Origin: JANLQX01 sp031418775
GTDB lineage: Bacteria > Actinomycetota > Acidimicrobiia > Acidimicrobiales > JANYDT01
Assembly: GCA_031418775.1 (NCBI GenBank)
Contig: JANOJN010000190.1
Coordinates: 11,709 to 75,708, forward strand
Direction: 5' to 3'
DNA length: 64,000 nucleotides
Positions 25,712 to 33,253 of this stretch are shown here, one piece after another. Both the position numbers and the translations under genes were made by a program. Each line of letters begins with the position of its first letter. Position 1 is the stretch's first letter. Under the pieces are notes generated by a model. That model was not told the DNA's origin, searched no databases, and worked only from the letters and a program-made list of their open reading frames with translations.

Positions 25712-25798
25712 GGGAAGAGTGTGCGTTCGGTCGCTCCTGGAGCGACCCAGGCACCAATCTCGGCGCGGGTTTCGGGGCTAGCCGCGCGCCGCCGCTTC
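25712..25798. repeat. hairpin element, copy 2
   Basis: Near copy of 18022-18108. The core hairpin has 9-bp arms GGTCGCTCC (25729-25737) and GGAGCGACC (25739-25747) around one T. The right end includes the last codons and the stop of the convergent oxidoreductase gene. Lying between two convergent stops, it can serve as a two-way terminator. Confidence 0.65.
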
Positions 25799-26761
25799 CC
25801 ATTCGGTGAGGAAGCGCATGAGCTGAAACGAATCGTCGAGGCGCGGGCTCGGACGCTCGGCCTCCAGTCGGCCGGCGGCGATGTTGGCCTCGACCATGCG
25901 CACCTGATGATCGAACGCATCAAGCGGATCCGTCACGACGATGGTCTGCGCGTCGCCGTCGAAGGGCCGCCAAATGAACGAGTTGTCGCCACGTCCGGGG
26001 AGCCAAGGATTGGTGAGAAATGTGAGGGTTCCGTCGGTTCCCTGCACTTCGAACCGCGAGGTGTTGCCGTACGTCTCGGCGGTGTGGATCGTGGCGAGAA
26101 TTCCGCCGTCGAAACGAACGGTTGCCGCCGTCTCGCACATGCTTCCGTCAGCCTCTGACACCGTGCCCAGCGCCGTGAGCTCACACCGAGCGAAGGCTCC
26201 ATCACCGCCGATCGCATCCATCACCAGTTGCACGAGCGACGCCGGGTAGCACCCGAGGTTGTAGATCGCGCCCCGCCCTTCGGGATTGACGAGATGGGCG
26301 ATGTTTGCGGCGTAGCTCGCATGGACTGCCTTCAGTGTGCCGAGGCGCCCGTCGCGGAGCACGTCGACGAAGCGGGCGATCACCGGGTGCGCGAGGTACA
26401 TCAGACCCTCGACGAAGAACACGGAGTCCCGCACGGACGCAAGCAATGCGTTCGCCTGCTCCATCGACACCGTGAGCGACTTCTCCGAGAGGACGGCCTT
26501 GCCCGCGGCAGCGGCGAGGATCGTCGCCTCGTGGTGGACGTGGTTCGGCGTCCCGACATAAACGACGTCGACGTCAGGAGCGGCGAGAGCTTCTTCGAGA
26601 CTCCTCGCGGCACGGGCAATGCCATGTCGAACGCGGAATGCTTCGAGACGCTTCGGGTCCCGTCCGACTACGAGCGTGGCGATGGAGCCGGGGCTTGCCT
26701 CGATCGCCTTCGCCATCGTGTCGGAGATGAAACTGGTCCCGAGGATTGCCCACCGCAGCAC
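25778..26761 (-). CDS. Gfo/Idh/MocA-family NAD(P)-dependent oxidoreductase
   Basis: 327 residues. The N-terminal Rossmann domain (LRWAILGTSFISDTMAKAI, GxSF in place of GxG) continues to VVYVGTPNHVHHEATILAAAAGKAVLSEKSLTV, which holds the conserved EK pair that places substrate and cofactor. The C-terminal substrate domain includes GAIYNLGCYPASLVQLV, carrying the family's conserved G-x-Y/C and D/H-type residues. These enzymes oxidise sugars, inositols or related dihydro-diols. GTG at 26761 is chosen because AAGGA sits seven bases upstream and the family starts there. Its 3' end lies inside a repeated hairpin element. Confidence 0.85.
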   Translation of the reverse strand: MLRWAILGTSFISDTMAKAIEASPGSIATLVVGRDPKRLEAFRVRHGIARAARSLEEALAAPDVDVVYVGTPNHVHHEATILAAAAGKAVLSEKSLTVSMEQANALLASVRDSVFFVEGLMYLAHPVIARFVDVLRDGRLGTLKAVHASYAANIAHLVNPEGRGAIYNLGCYPASLVQLVMDAIGGDGAFARCELTALGTVSEADGSMCETAATVRFDGGILATIHTAETYGNTSRFEVQGTDGTLTFLTNPWLPGRGDNSFIWRPFDGDAQTIVVTDPLDAFDHQVRMVEANIAAGRLEAERPSPRLDDSFQLMRFLTEWEAAARG

Positions 26762-26806
26762 AGCGTCATCCTTGCACGCCACCTCTAGGGAAAGAAGGTC
26801 TGCGGC

Positions 26807-27514
26807 ATGTTGATGGTCAACGGTGTGTCGTCCGTTGTCGACGAGTATGGGTCGGTGCGCCACGCTGCCCGCCACCGGTCTCGGGTCGCCGCCCGGCGAT
26901 GTCTGCTGACCGCGACCGCGGGATTCTTCGCATTGCTGCCTCCGGGTCACGCGGAGGCGGCAGTTCCCGGATCGGCGCTCACCTTGGCAAGGCGCACCTG
27001 TTCCGTTCCCGTAACCGACTCGGCCGGGCCGTGGAAGGCCGGGAGTCGACGTCTCGTCGCGGCGATCGCGTGGAGTGACGGATCGCCGCGGGCGTGCCTC
27101 GTCGTCATGCGGGTCGGGACCACCACATCGACGGTGGTCGCGACGATGGTGATCGATGCCGGATTCTCGGAGCGATACGACGAGCGCTACTCGCCCGGAA
27201 TCCGCCCTGACGTGCTCCGCTTCCCCGACGGCACAATCGGTGTGGTGGTCGACCATACGGCGATGAACGAGTCGGGTGGTGGCGGAACTGAAACGACACT
27301 GTGGCGGCTCAAGGGCACCACGCTCACTAACGCCTTCTCCGCCGTGCTCAACGGCGCCCGGACGATCAACGAAGCGGTCGAGTCACCGTGCCCACCCGAC
27401 CCGCCGCTTCGACTCAGCTCGACGAACGAAGTAGTACGACTGCACGTGACCGACTGCGCGAATGGCATCTCGACGCTGCAGACGTTCCGTCTCGATGGCA
27501 CCCGGTTCCGCTGA
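26807..27514 (+). CDS. secreted protein of unknown function
   Basis: 235 residues. An unusually long signal region is followed by a hydrophobic core (RRCLLTATAGFFALLPPGHAEA) with a cleavage site before AVPG. The mature part has four Cys (CSVP, CLVV, CPPD, CANG), likely in disulfides, and beta-strand-rich sequence (RFPDGTIGVVVDHTAM). No family is recognised. The protein at 31.1 kb has a similar size, N-terminal membrane segment and late Cys pattern and could be a distant relative, but I cannot show homology. The first start (26807) and an ATG two codons on (26813) are both possible; GAAGG lies upstream. Confidence 0.6.
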   Translation: MLMVNGVSSVVDEYGSVRHAARHRSRVAARRCLLTATAGFFALLPPGHAEAAVPGSALTLARRTCSVPVTDSAGPWKAGSRRLVAAIAWSDGSPRACLVVMRVGTTTSTVVATMVIDAGFSERYDERYSPGIRPDVLRFPDGTIGVVVDHTAMNESGGGGTETTLWRLKGTTLTNAFSAVLNGARTINEAVESPCPPDPPLRLSSTNEVVRLHVTDCANGISTLQTFRLDGTRFR

Positions 27515-27550
27515 CCCACGCAGCCGTAGCGTCGCACGACCACATGGTGG

Positions 27551-27877
27551 TCAGTGGCGGGCCAGCGCGTCCAAGATGTTGAGCTTGGCGGCGCGTCCGG
27601 CGGGTCGGATAGAAGCGACGATCTCGGCGACAACGGCGAGCACCACGACCACGATCAGCGTGGTGACCGGAATGGTGAAGGACCTCAGACCTTCGTCGCG
27701 CAACGAGATGATCACGGCATAGCCGAGAAGGATGCCGATCACGATGCCCTGGGCGGTGCCGAGCAACGCGGTGATGACCGACTCTCAGCGCACGGAGGAC
27801 CGGACCTGCGACCGGAGCGCCCCAACGGCTCGAAGAAGACCGAGCTCGCGGGTTCGTTCGTAGACCGAGAGGCTCAT
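27551..27877 (-). pseudogene. C-terminal fragment of an FtsX-type ABC permease with in-frame stop
   Basis: About 109 codons matching only the last FtsX unit of a MacB-type permease: MSLSVYERTRELGLLRAVGALRSQVRSSVR, then TGA, then ESVITALLGTAQGIVIGILLG and on to the usual ending AAKLNILDALARH. At the stop, intact relatives usually have Trp or Gly, so a one-base change from TGG to TGA explains it. More than 700 residues upstream are missing. It parallels the C-terminus of the intact permease at 18.1 kb but is clearly diverged. It abuts the enoyl-CoA hydratase gene with no spacer, so the deletion that removed the permease probably also removed that gene's start. Confidence 0.8.
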
Positions 27878-27880
27878 GTT

Positions 27881-28771
27881 GAAACGTCACCGATCGTCTT
27901 CGGGTCAACGAGGGACAGGGCGCTGGCTTTCGTCCTGTCCTCGACGTTCCCGTACCCGAGCTGGAGGCTGCTGGCACTCCCGACCTCGGGTAGCGCGTTC
28001 AGCTTTGCTCTTGTCACGCTGAACCGACCTGACCTGCTCAACGCTATCGACGGCACCCTGCTCGACGACCTGGATGCCGCTCTCGATGAGATCGAGGCGT
28101 CGGGAGAGGTCCGGGCAGTGATCATCACAGGGGCCGGTCGGGCGTTCTGTGCGGGCGCGGATCTGAGCGGTACGGGGACGGCGTGGACGAAACCGTCACG
28201 TACCCCACTCAAGACGTCATACGACGGTCAGGTGCGGCTCGCTGACCAGATGACGCGCCTCTACGAGCTCTCGGTCCCGGTCATCGCTGCCGTCAACGGA
28301 GCAGCGGTCGGGGGTGGCCTGGCGTACGCCCTGCATTGTGATGTACGCATATCTTCCGAGTCGGCTCGGTTCGGATCGGCCTTCATCACTGCTGGCTTCT
28401 CGTCGCTCGACATGGGCACGAGTTACCTGCTGCCGAAGATCGTCGGTGCCGGACGGGCGCGCGAGATGATGCTCAGCGGTCGGATCATCGATGCGACCGA
28501 GGCCTACCGGATCGGCCTCGTGCAGGAGGTCGTGCCCCAGCCGAACCTTCTCGACGCCGCCCTCGCTGTCGCGAGACGGATCGCCGCCAACAACGAGTTC
28601 GGCGTGTGGCAGACCAAGCTCGGGCTCAACGTCGCCCTCGACGCGCCGAGCCTTCGCCATGCCAAGGAGATCGAGAACCGCACCCAAATCCTCGCCGTGC
28701 AGACGGGCAACCCGAAAGAGGCCGGGCTGGCGCGACGGGAACGGCGCGCTCCCGACTTCGACCGGATGTAG
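27881..28771 (+). CDS. enoyl-CoA hydratase/isomerase family protein, start lost or unusual
   Basis: The crotonase fold is complete from FALVTLNRPDLLNAIDG (about 28000) to the end. ITGAGRAFCAGADLSG and VNGAAVGGGLAYALHCD form the CoA oxyanion hole. FITAGFSSLDMGTSYLLPKIVG follows, carrying the position of one catalytic Glu (here Ser/Asp) and the usual helix, and the tail is Arg-rich. Hydratases add water to enoyl-CoA; isomerases shift double bonds. No ATG, GTG or TTG occurs in this frame between the dead permease and the conserved core, so the true start may be a CTG, lie beyond a frameshift near 27990, or be lost. The coordinate given for the start is only the edge of the permease remnant. Confidence 0.7.
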   Translation, partial: ETSPIVFGSTRDRALAFVLSSTFPYPSWRLLALPTSGSAFSFALVTLNRPDLLNAIDGTLLDDLDAALDEIEASGEVRAVIITGAGRAFCAGADLSGTGTAWTKPSRTPLKTSYDGQVRLADQMTRLYELSVPVIAAVNGAAVGGGLAYALHCDVRISSESARFGSAFITAGFSSLDMGTSYLLPKIVGAGRAREMMLSGRIIDATEAYRIGLVQEVVPQPNLLDAALAVARRIAANNEFGVWQTKLGLNVALDAPSLRHAKEIENRTQILAVQTGNPKEAGLARRERRAPDFDRM

Positions 28772-28807
28772 CCAGCCGGCTTTCGAACTGTCTTGTGACT
28801 CGCGGGA

Positions 28808-29095
28808 CTAGCGAACCAGCGCCCAGACGCCGGTCACTGCGGCGAAACAGCCGAACACACCGAGTGCACGTCGCCATGGGTTGACACCCCGCACGACCTC
28901 GTCCATCGCCCACCAGGCAAGCGCGCCGACGGCGACCCAGTCGAGCGCTGTCCGTAGAGCACCCGCGGGATCGAGCACGCGGCGGGTCAGCGCGACGGCG
29001 AGATACAGGACCAGCGCCACGTTCGGGAACTGGGCAATGACGATCTGCCCGGTCTGCCGCGACCGGAACATCCACTCGTACGCTCGACGAACCAT
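28808..29095 (-). CDS. small integral membrane protein
   Basis: 95 residues with three predicted transmembrane helices: AQFPNVALVLYLAVALTRRVL, ALDWVAVGALAWWAMDEVV and ALGVFGCFAAVTGVWALV. The conserved-looking RSRQTGQIVIAQFPN lead-in and the GVNPWRR turn between helices 2 and 3 recall a small uncharacterised actinobacterial membrane family. ATG at 29095. It lies 12 bases downstream of the diguanylate cyclase gene on the same strand, so it is likely co-transcribed. Confidence 0.65.
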   Translation of the reverse strand: MVRRAYEWMFRSRQTGQIVIAQFPNVALVLYLAVALTRRVLDPAGALRTALDWVAVGALAWWAMDEVVRGVNPWRRALGVFGCFAAVTGVWALVR

Positions 29096-29107
29096 CGTGC
29101 CGATGGT

Positions 29108-30907
29108 CTACTCCGCTTCCGCTCCCCGTGGGTCGCTCGACTGCCTGGTCGCAATGGTCGCCGGGACGCCAGAGGCTCCAGACACGCGGACGTGCAGTTC
29201 GTACGACGTGTCTGCGCCGGGCCGCAGATCGATCGTCGGCTCGATCTCGAGAACGAATTCGTCGGACTCCAGCCAGGCGGACATCCGCTCGATCCATGTC
29301 CGTGCGATCGGCTCGGTGGCGCGGCGGCGACGCTCCCGTTCGTCCGCCGCGAGGGGGCCGGCGATGGCGGCCGGTCCAGTCACGACTGGACGGTTGTTCT
29401 TCTGACTAGCGACGACGACCCGGTTCTTGCCCAACTCCTTGGCTTCGTACATCGCGAGATCAGCGTCGAAGAGCATGGCCTCCGCGGAGGCGGCCGCGTT
29501 GAACAGGGCGAGACCGACGCTGGCAGTCACGTGCAACACCTCTGAACCTTCGCCCGCGGTTACTGCGCCGATCGTTGCGATCACGGCATCGGCGACGGCG
29601 AGGGCCTGGTCGAGTGCGGAGTTCGGGATGATGACGGCAAACTCGTCGCCACCGAACCGGGCCACGATGTCGGTGTCTCGGAGGCGGGTCCTCAGGGCGG
29701 ACGCGACGTTACGGAGGAGCGCGTCGCCCTCGGTGTGCCCCAACGTGTCGTTCACCCGTTTGAAGCCGTCGAGATCCAGCATGAGCAGCGCCCCACCGTG
29801 CCCGTAGCGTTCAGCGAGTGCGACGTGGCGCGCGAACTCCCGCCCAAAGCCCCGGCGGTTCAGGAGTCCGGTCAGCGGGTCATGGTTCGCCTGGAAGTGG
29901 AGCTGTGACTCAAGCCGCTCGCGATCGGTCACGTCGAGCACATGGACCAGGACGAATTCCGGTTGATCATGAGCGTCGCGGATGAGGCTCTGGCGAAGCT
30001 CGACCCAACGCTCCTCCTCGTCGATGCCGTTGCTTCGTCGCCGCGTCTGGGCGGGGGCCGCTGCACCTGCGAACACCGACTTGAGTGTCTCCCTCAGATC
30101 CTCGGCGTCGTCGGGATGGACGATGTCGACCAGTGGCCGGTGCCGAGTCTGCTCGGACCCGAAGATTCCGACGTACGCGTCATTGGCCATGACGACAACC
30201 CCATTGCGGTCGACGAGCGCGGTGCCGATCGGAGCCGATTCGAACATCGATTGGAAACGGTTCTCTGTGGAGATCAGGGCATCCTCCACCTTGTGAAGCC
30301 GCTCGACCGATCGAACGAGCGCGAGCCCGATGGCCGCGCCGACCATGAGAAGAACGATGCCGTGACCGACGTCGGCGGTGCCGTACTTCGTCTCATCGAG
30401 CAACAGGACCGGAACATCGAACACCGCACCGATCCCGATGAGCACGGTCGCCATCTGGGCTCGGTTCCCGCGGACGGCGACGGAGATCACCGAAAGCAGG
30501 ACGGTTGCCGAAAGCAACGTGTTCGACGCGTGGACGCTGTGTCGGAGGAGAGCGATCGCACAGAGATGGGCCAACGCAGGAAGCACCTCGCACCACTGCG
30601 GAAGGCGCTGCCACTGCACGCGCCGGGCGGCAACGACGGTGACAGTGATCAACGCGGCGGCAAGAACTGCGGTGTGGTGATCGAACGATCCGCGGCTGAG
30701 CACGACGATGAGGACGGGGAGGTAGACGACCCCCAGCACGAACGCGGCCAGGGTGGTCCGCGTAAGCGCCGGTCCGTTCGCCACGGACGACGCGGCTTTG
30801 CGGAGACGAGGAAAGCGTCGCGAGGCCGAGCGCAGTGACGACTGACGAGGGTGGCGGATGGACATCTTGCAGCCGTTCGGTCGGTGGGGGTCGACTGACT
30901 TCTTCAT
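29108..30907 (-). CDS. membrane PAS-GGDEF diguanylate cyclase with vestigial EAL stub
   Basis: About 599 residues. Five or six transmembrane helices form an N-terminal sensor (about 50-195), followed by a PAS domain at about 210-335 (NRFQSMFESAPIGTALVDRNG). The GGDEF domain lies at about 340-505 with an intact active site (ARFGGDEFAVI) and a product-inhibition RDTD five residues before it (RxxD I-site). It should make cyclic di-GMP. After the GGDEF domain, WIERMSAWLESDEFVLEIEPTIDLRPG followed by ELHVRV matches only the first ~50 residues of an EAL phosphodiesterase domain, with the EAL motif altered, and then the protein ends. Starts at 30925 (TTG), 30907 (ATG) and 30865 (ATG) are all possible. 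Confidence 0.88.
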   Translation of the reverse strand: MKKSVDPHRPNGCKMSIRHPRQSSLRSASRRFPRLRKAASSVANGPALTRTTLAAFVLGVVYLPVLIVVLSRGSFDHHTAVLAAALITVTVVAARRVQWQRLPQWCEVLPALAHLCAIALLRHSVHASNTLLSATVLLSVISVAVRGNRAQMATVLIGIGAVFDVPVLLLDETKYGTADVGHGIVLLMVGAAIGLALVRSVERLHKVEDALISTENRFQSMFESAPIGTALVDRNGVVVMANDAYVGIFGSEQTRHRPLVDIVHPDDAEDLRETLKSVFAGAAAPAQTRRRSNGIDEEERWVELRQSLIRDAHDQPEFVLVHVLDVTDRERLESQLHFQANHDPLTGLLNRRGFGREFARHVALAERYGHGGALLMLDLDGFKRVNDTLGHTEGDALLRNVASALRTRLRDTDIVARFGGDEFAVIIPNSALDQALAVADAVIATIGAVTAGEGSEVLHVTASVGLALFNAAASAEAMLFDADLAMYEAKELGKNRVVVASQKNNRPVVTGPAAIAGPLAADERERRRRATEPIARTWIERMSAWLESDEFVLEIEPTIDLRPGADTSYELHVRVSGASGVPATIATRQSSDPRGAEAE

Positions 30908-31073
30908 CGGCCTTCCGCTGGGCAACTTGAGCTAGCGAGCAACCGTGTCACCGCGGGTGTTCCTCCCGCCACCCAGACGCGCGAAGCTCTCTTCAGGGTG
31001 GTCGTTCCTTTCGTATCGGGGTGGGGACGACCGTTCGGGAACCAGCGGCGGTGCCGGAGACGTCGGACGTCAG

Positions 31074-31838
31074 GTGAAACGAGCTCGGGAAACCACCCCT
31101 TCCTCCGGCACCCGTCGGGGGAAGGCCCGAACTCGGCTGCACGGCACCCTGCTGTTGATGGTCGCTGCCGTGCCGGGCTTCGTCGTCATCGTGTCGGCAT
31201 GGCCGACGTGGGCCACACCGCCGCCCGGTCCAACGATCGCCATCCGACCGTCACCCGAGGATGATCGTCCCTCCATCAACCTGTTCGAGACCGACGAGTT
31301 CAACACCGCAAAGCTCTGTGCCGAGGGCATCGTCATCACCAAAGACCACCGGTCGCGAAGCTGCAGGCTCGGGCGCTCGCGCCAACTTGACGTCTCGACC
31401 ACGTTCGGCGGTGTCACGCCCACCCTGTTTGCGACGCGTTCGAGTTACGACTCCGACGGCGGCTACGGCCTGCGCGAAGAGGTGCTGATCCTCGACGAGA
31501 AGGGCCGTGCGCTCCACAGCCTTGTCCAATGGCGCCACGACGTGTTCGACCAGCACAGCGCCACGCTCCGGCGACGGTTCCGGTTCGTGAACATCGATCG
31601 TCGCGAGGACGACGAGATATGTGTCCAGACCACGACAGCGGCTGGACCCGGGCGGTTCGACGATTCACCGGTCTTCCGGCCGTCCGAGCGGTGGACGGGG
31701 TACGACGCGTTCACCTGGGGCAACGGCAGATTCGTCCGGGCGGAATCCCTTGACGGCGGTTGCCCGACGCGCGGGTATCAACTCTTCGTGCCGATGCCCC
31801 TGACCGATGACCCCGTCCATCGCAGCCGTGACCGCTGA
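31074..31838 (+). CDS. single-pass or secreted protein of unknown function
   Basis: 254 residues from GTG at 31074, or longer by 43 codons if the opening at 30945 is used. A basic N-terminus (KRARETTPSSGTRRGKARTR) precedes one hydrophobic segment (GTLLLMVAAVPGFVVIVSAWPTWA). The rest is extracytoplasmic and polar with four Cys (LCAEG, SCRLG, ICVQT, GCPTR), likely paired. Repeated RRRFRFVNIDRREDDEIC-type strands suggest a beta fold. No family is recognised. It is divergent from the diguanylate cyclase. Confidence 0.5.
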   Translation: MKRARETTPSSGTRRGKARTRLHGTLLLMVAAVPGFVVIVSAWPTWATPPPGPTIAIRPSPEDDRPSINLFETDEFNTAKLCAEGIVITKDHRSRSCRLGRSRQLDVSTTFGGVTPTLFATRSSYDSDGGYGLREEVLILDEKGRALHSLVQWRHDVFDQHSATLRRRFRFVNIDRREDDEICVQTTTAAGPGRFDDSPVFRPSERWTGYDAFTWGNGRFVRAESLDGGCPTRGYQLFVPMPLTDDPVHRSRDR

Positions 31839-31884
31839 CGCGCGCAGCCGAGACACTCGGTTCGGGTTGGTCGTCGACCCCGCA

Positions 31885-31890
31885 TACGCT
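31885..31890 (+). promoter_or_regulatory. -10 hexamer TACGCT of the Rieske ferredoxin
   Basis: The hexamer ends seven bases before the ATG at 31898. Confidence 0.4.
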
Positions 31891-31897
31891 CGTAACG

Positions 31898-32218
31898 ATG
31901 TCCGAACAGCAACTCGAACTGGGCGATCTGAGCGATCTACGAAACGGTCAGCTTCGGGTCTTCCCGGAGCTTGGCGAACACGGCATCGTGATCTGTCGCG
32001 TGGCCGGGGAACTCCATGCGGTGACCGACAACTGCTCACATCGCGACGCCAAGCTTTCCGAAGGACGCCTCCGTGGACCCCTGCTCACCTGCCCGCTCCA
32101 CGGAGCCCAATTCGACGTACGCACCGGAGCTCATCAGGGTCCACCGGCGTCGGTGCCGATCGCCTGTTTCCCGGTGACCGAGCACAACGGCATCGCTTCG
32201 GTGGAACTCGACGGTTGA
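31898..32218 (+). CDS. Rieske-type [2Fe-2S] ferredoxin
   Basis: 106 residues comprising one Rieske domain. The cluster ligands are in NCSHRDAKL (C-x-H) and LTCPLHGAQFD (C-x-x-H), the standard two-Cys, two-His set. It is a small soluble electron carrier that normally feeds Rieske non-heme iron oxygenases. An oxygenase subunit lies 1 kb downstream, so this is its likely partner. The length is typical for the family. The start is placed by the leaderless-type promoter. Confidence 0.9.
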   Translation: MSEQQLELGDLSDLRNGQLRVFPELGEHGIVICRVAGELHAVTDNCSHRDAKLSEGRLRGPLLTCPLHGAQFDVRTGAHQGPPASVPIACFPVTEHNGIASVELDG

Positions 32219-32242
32219 AGCCCGGTCGGACTGCCCGCGGCG

Positions 32243-33103
32243 TTAGGGGGTCCGGGCCAGGGCGAGCACGCGGCGCATGGCGTCGGCGCTGACACGTGCG
32301 GCGTGGTCCGCCTGACCGGCCCAGAGCTCAGCCGAGCAGACCTCCACACCGATGGGTGCCGTGGAGCCGATCGAGTCGAGGATCCGGACGATCTCGACGA
32401 GAGCGAACTCGCCCTCGCCCGGGGGGACGCGATTGGTGAGACAGTCCTGTAGGTAGTCGGGGTGTTGCGGAGCGATCGTGCCGTCGTTCCACTGTGTGGC
32501 GAACACCTTGTCGCCGGGTAGATGGCGGAGGTCGTCGAGGTTGTTCGTCGAACGAGTGAAGTGCCATGAGTCGACGCAGAAGCCTCCGTTGGCGCGGTCT
32601 GCGTCGGTCACGATCCGAAGGGCGGTGGCGGCGTCGCCGATGTTGGTCATGCTCGGCACCCATTCGAGTCCGACGAGCAGGCCGTGCTCGGCCGCCCGGT
32701 CGCAGAGCGCCCCGAAACCCTCGGCCGCCCGGTCGAGCGGGCCGTTTGCGTCGCCGATCACCTGCACGTAGCGACATCCCCAGTGCGCCGCCATGTCGTA
32801 TGCCAACGCCTCCTGGCGACGCCAAGCCTCATCGTCGTCGGGCACAGCCCAACCGCGCAGCGTCTCGATGTTCGCCACCACGAGTCCGGTCGCCTCGAGC
32901 GCCTCGTCGACCCGTTCCAGTTCGGCCGGCTGCTCACGCAGCACCGCCCACGCTCCCAGGTAGAGGCCGATGGCCGCATATCCGGCGGCCGCGGCCGCGT
33001 GAACCTTGGTGACGGTGTCGTCGACCCGGGGCCTGCTGAAGTGGTCCCACACGAGATCCGAGGGACCGAGATCGCGGGCGGTTCGGCGCAGGGTGGGATC
33101 CAT
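32243..33103 (-). CDS. sugar phosphate isomerase/epimerase-like TIM barrel
   Basis: 286 residues of the AP-endonuclease-2-like TIM barrel (xylose isomerase-like). Strands carry probable metal ligands: LLVGLEWVPS (Glu), NGGFCVDSWHF (Asp, His), FATQWNDG and IGVEVCSAELW (Glu). Members isomerise sugars, act on inosose or dehydrate cyclic polyols. ATG at 33103 is chosen because upstream in-frame codons fall in a tandem-repeat region (repetitive Arg/Asp/Ser) that is not part of the fold. It is convergent with the ferredoxin gene and divergent from the oxygenase gene. Confidence 0.8.
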   Translation of the reverse strand: MDPTLRRTARDLGPSDLVWDHFSRPRVDDTVTKVHAAAAAGYAAIGLYLGAWAVLREQPAELERVDEALEATGLVVANIETLRGWAVPDDDEAWRRQEALAYDMAAHWGCRYVQVIGDANGPLDRAAEGFGALCDRAAEHGLLVGLEWVPSMTNIGDAATALRIVTDADRANGGFCVDSWHFTRSTNNLDDLRHLPGDKVFATQWNDGTIAPQHPDYLQDCLTNRVPPGEGEFALVEIVRILDSIGSTAPIGVEVCSAELWAGQADHAARVSADAMRRVLALARTP

Positions 33104-33127
33104 GATGCGCAGTCTCGTGTAAGGGTC

Positions 33128-33240
33128 TCGCCGATCTCCACTCCGCCGCCGGTAGTCCGGCCGATCCCCGCTCCGCCGCCGGTAATCCGACCGATCCCCG
33201 CTCCGCTGCCGGTGGTCTGGCCGTTCTCCACTCCGCGACC
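33128..33240. repeat. 30-bp tandem minisatellite, about 3.7 units
   Basis: Degenerate 30-base unit with core GATCCCCGCTCCGCCGCCGG between the TIM-barrel and oxygenase starts. Because the unit is a multiple of three, both strands stay open across it, which creates long false reading frames. It ends just before the -10 hexamer of the oxygenase gene. Confidence 0.75.
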
Positions 33241-33246
33241 TAGGTT
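33241..33246 (+). promoter_or_regulatory. -10 hexamer TAGGTT of the Rieske oxygenase
   Basis: Seven bases separate it from the ATG at 33254. It directly abuts the minisatellite, so a change in repeat number would alter the sequence just upstream of the promoter. Confidence 0.4.
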
Positions 33247-33253
33247 TAGGCCC

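Noticed and set aside
33128..33240. Apparent repetitive protein (Pro- or Arg-rich) joined to the oxygenase or TIM-barrel gene
   Set aside because: The 30-bp minisatellite keeps frames open on both strands; conserved domains begin only at 33254 and 33103, where good starts exist.
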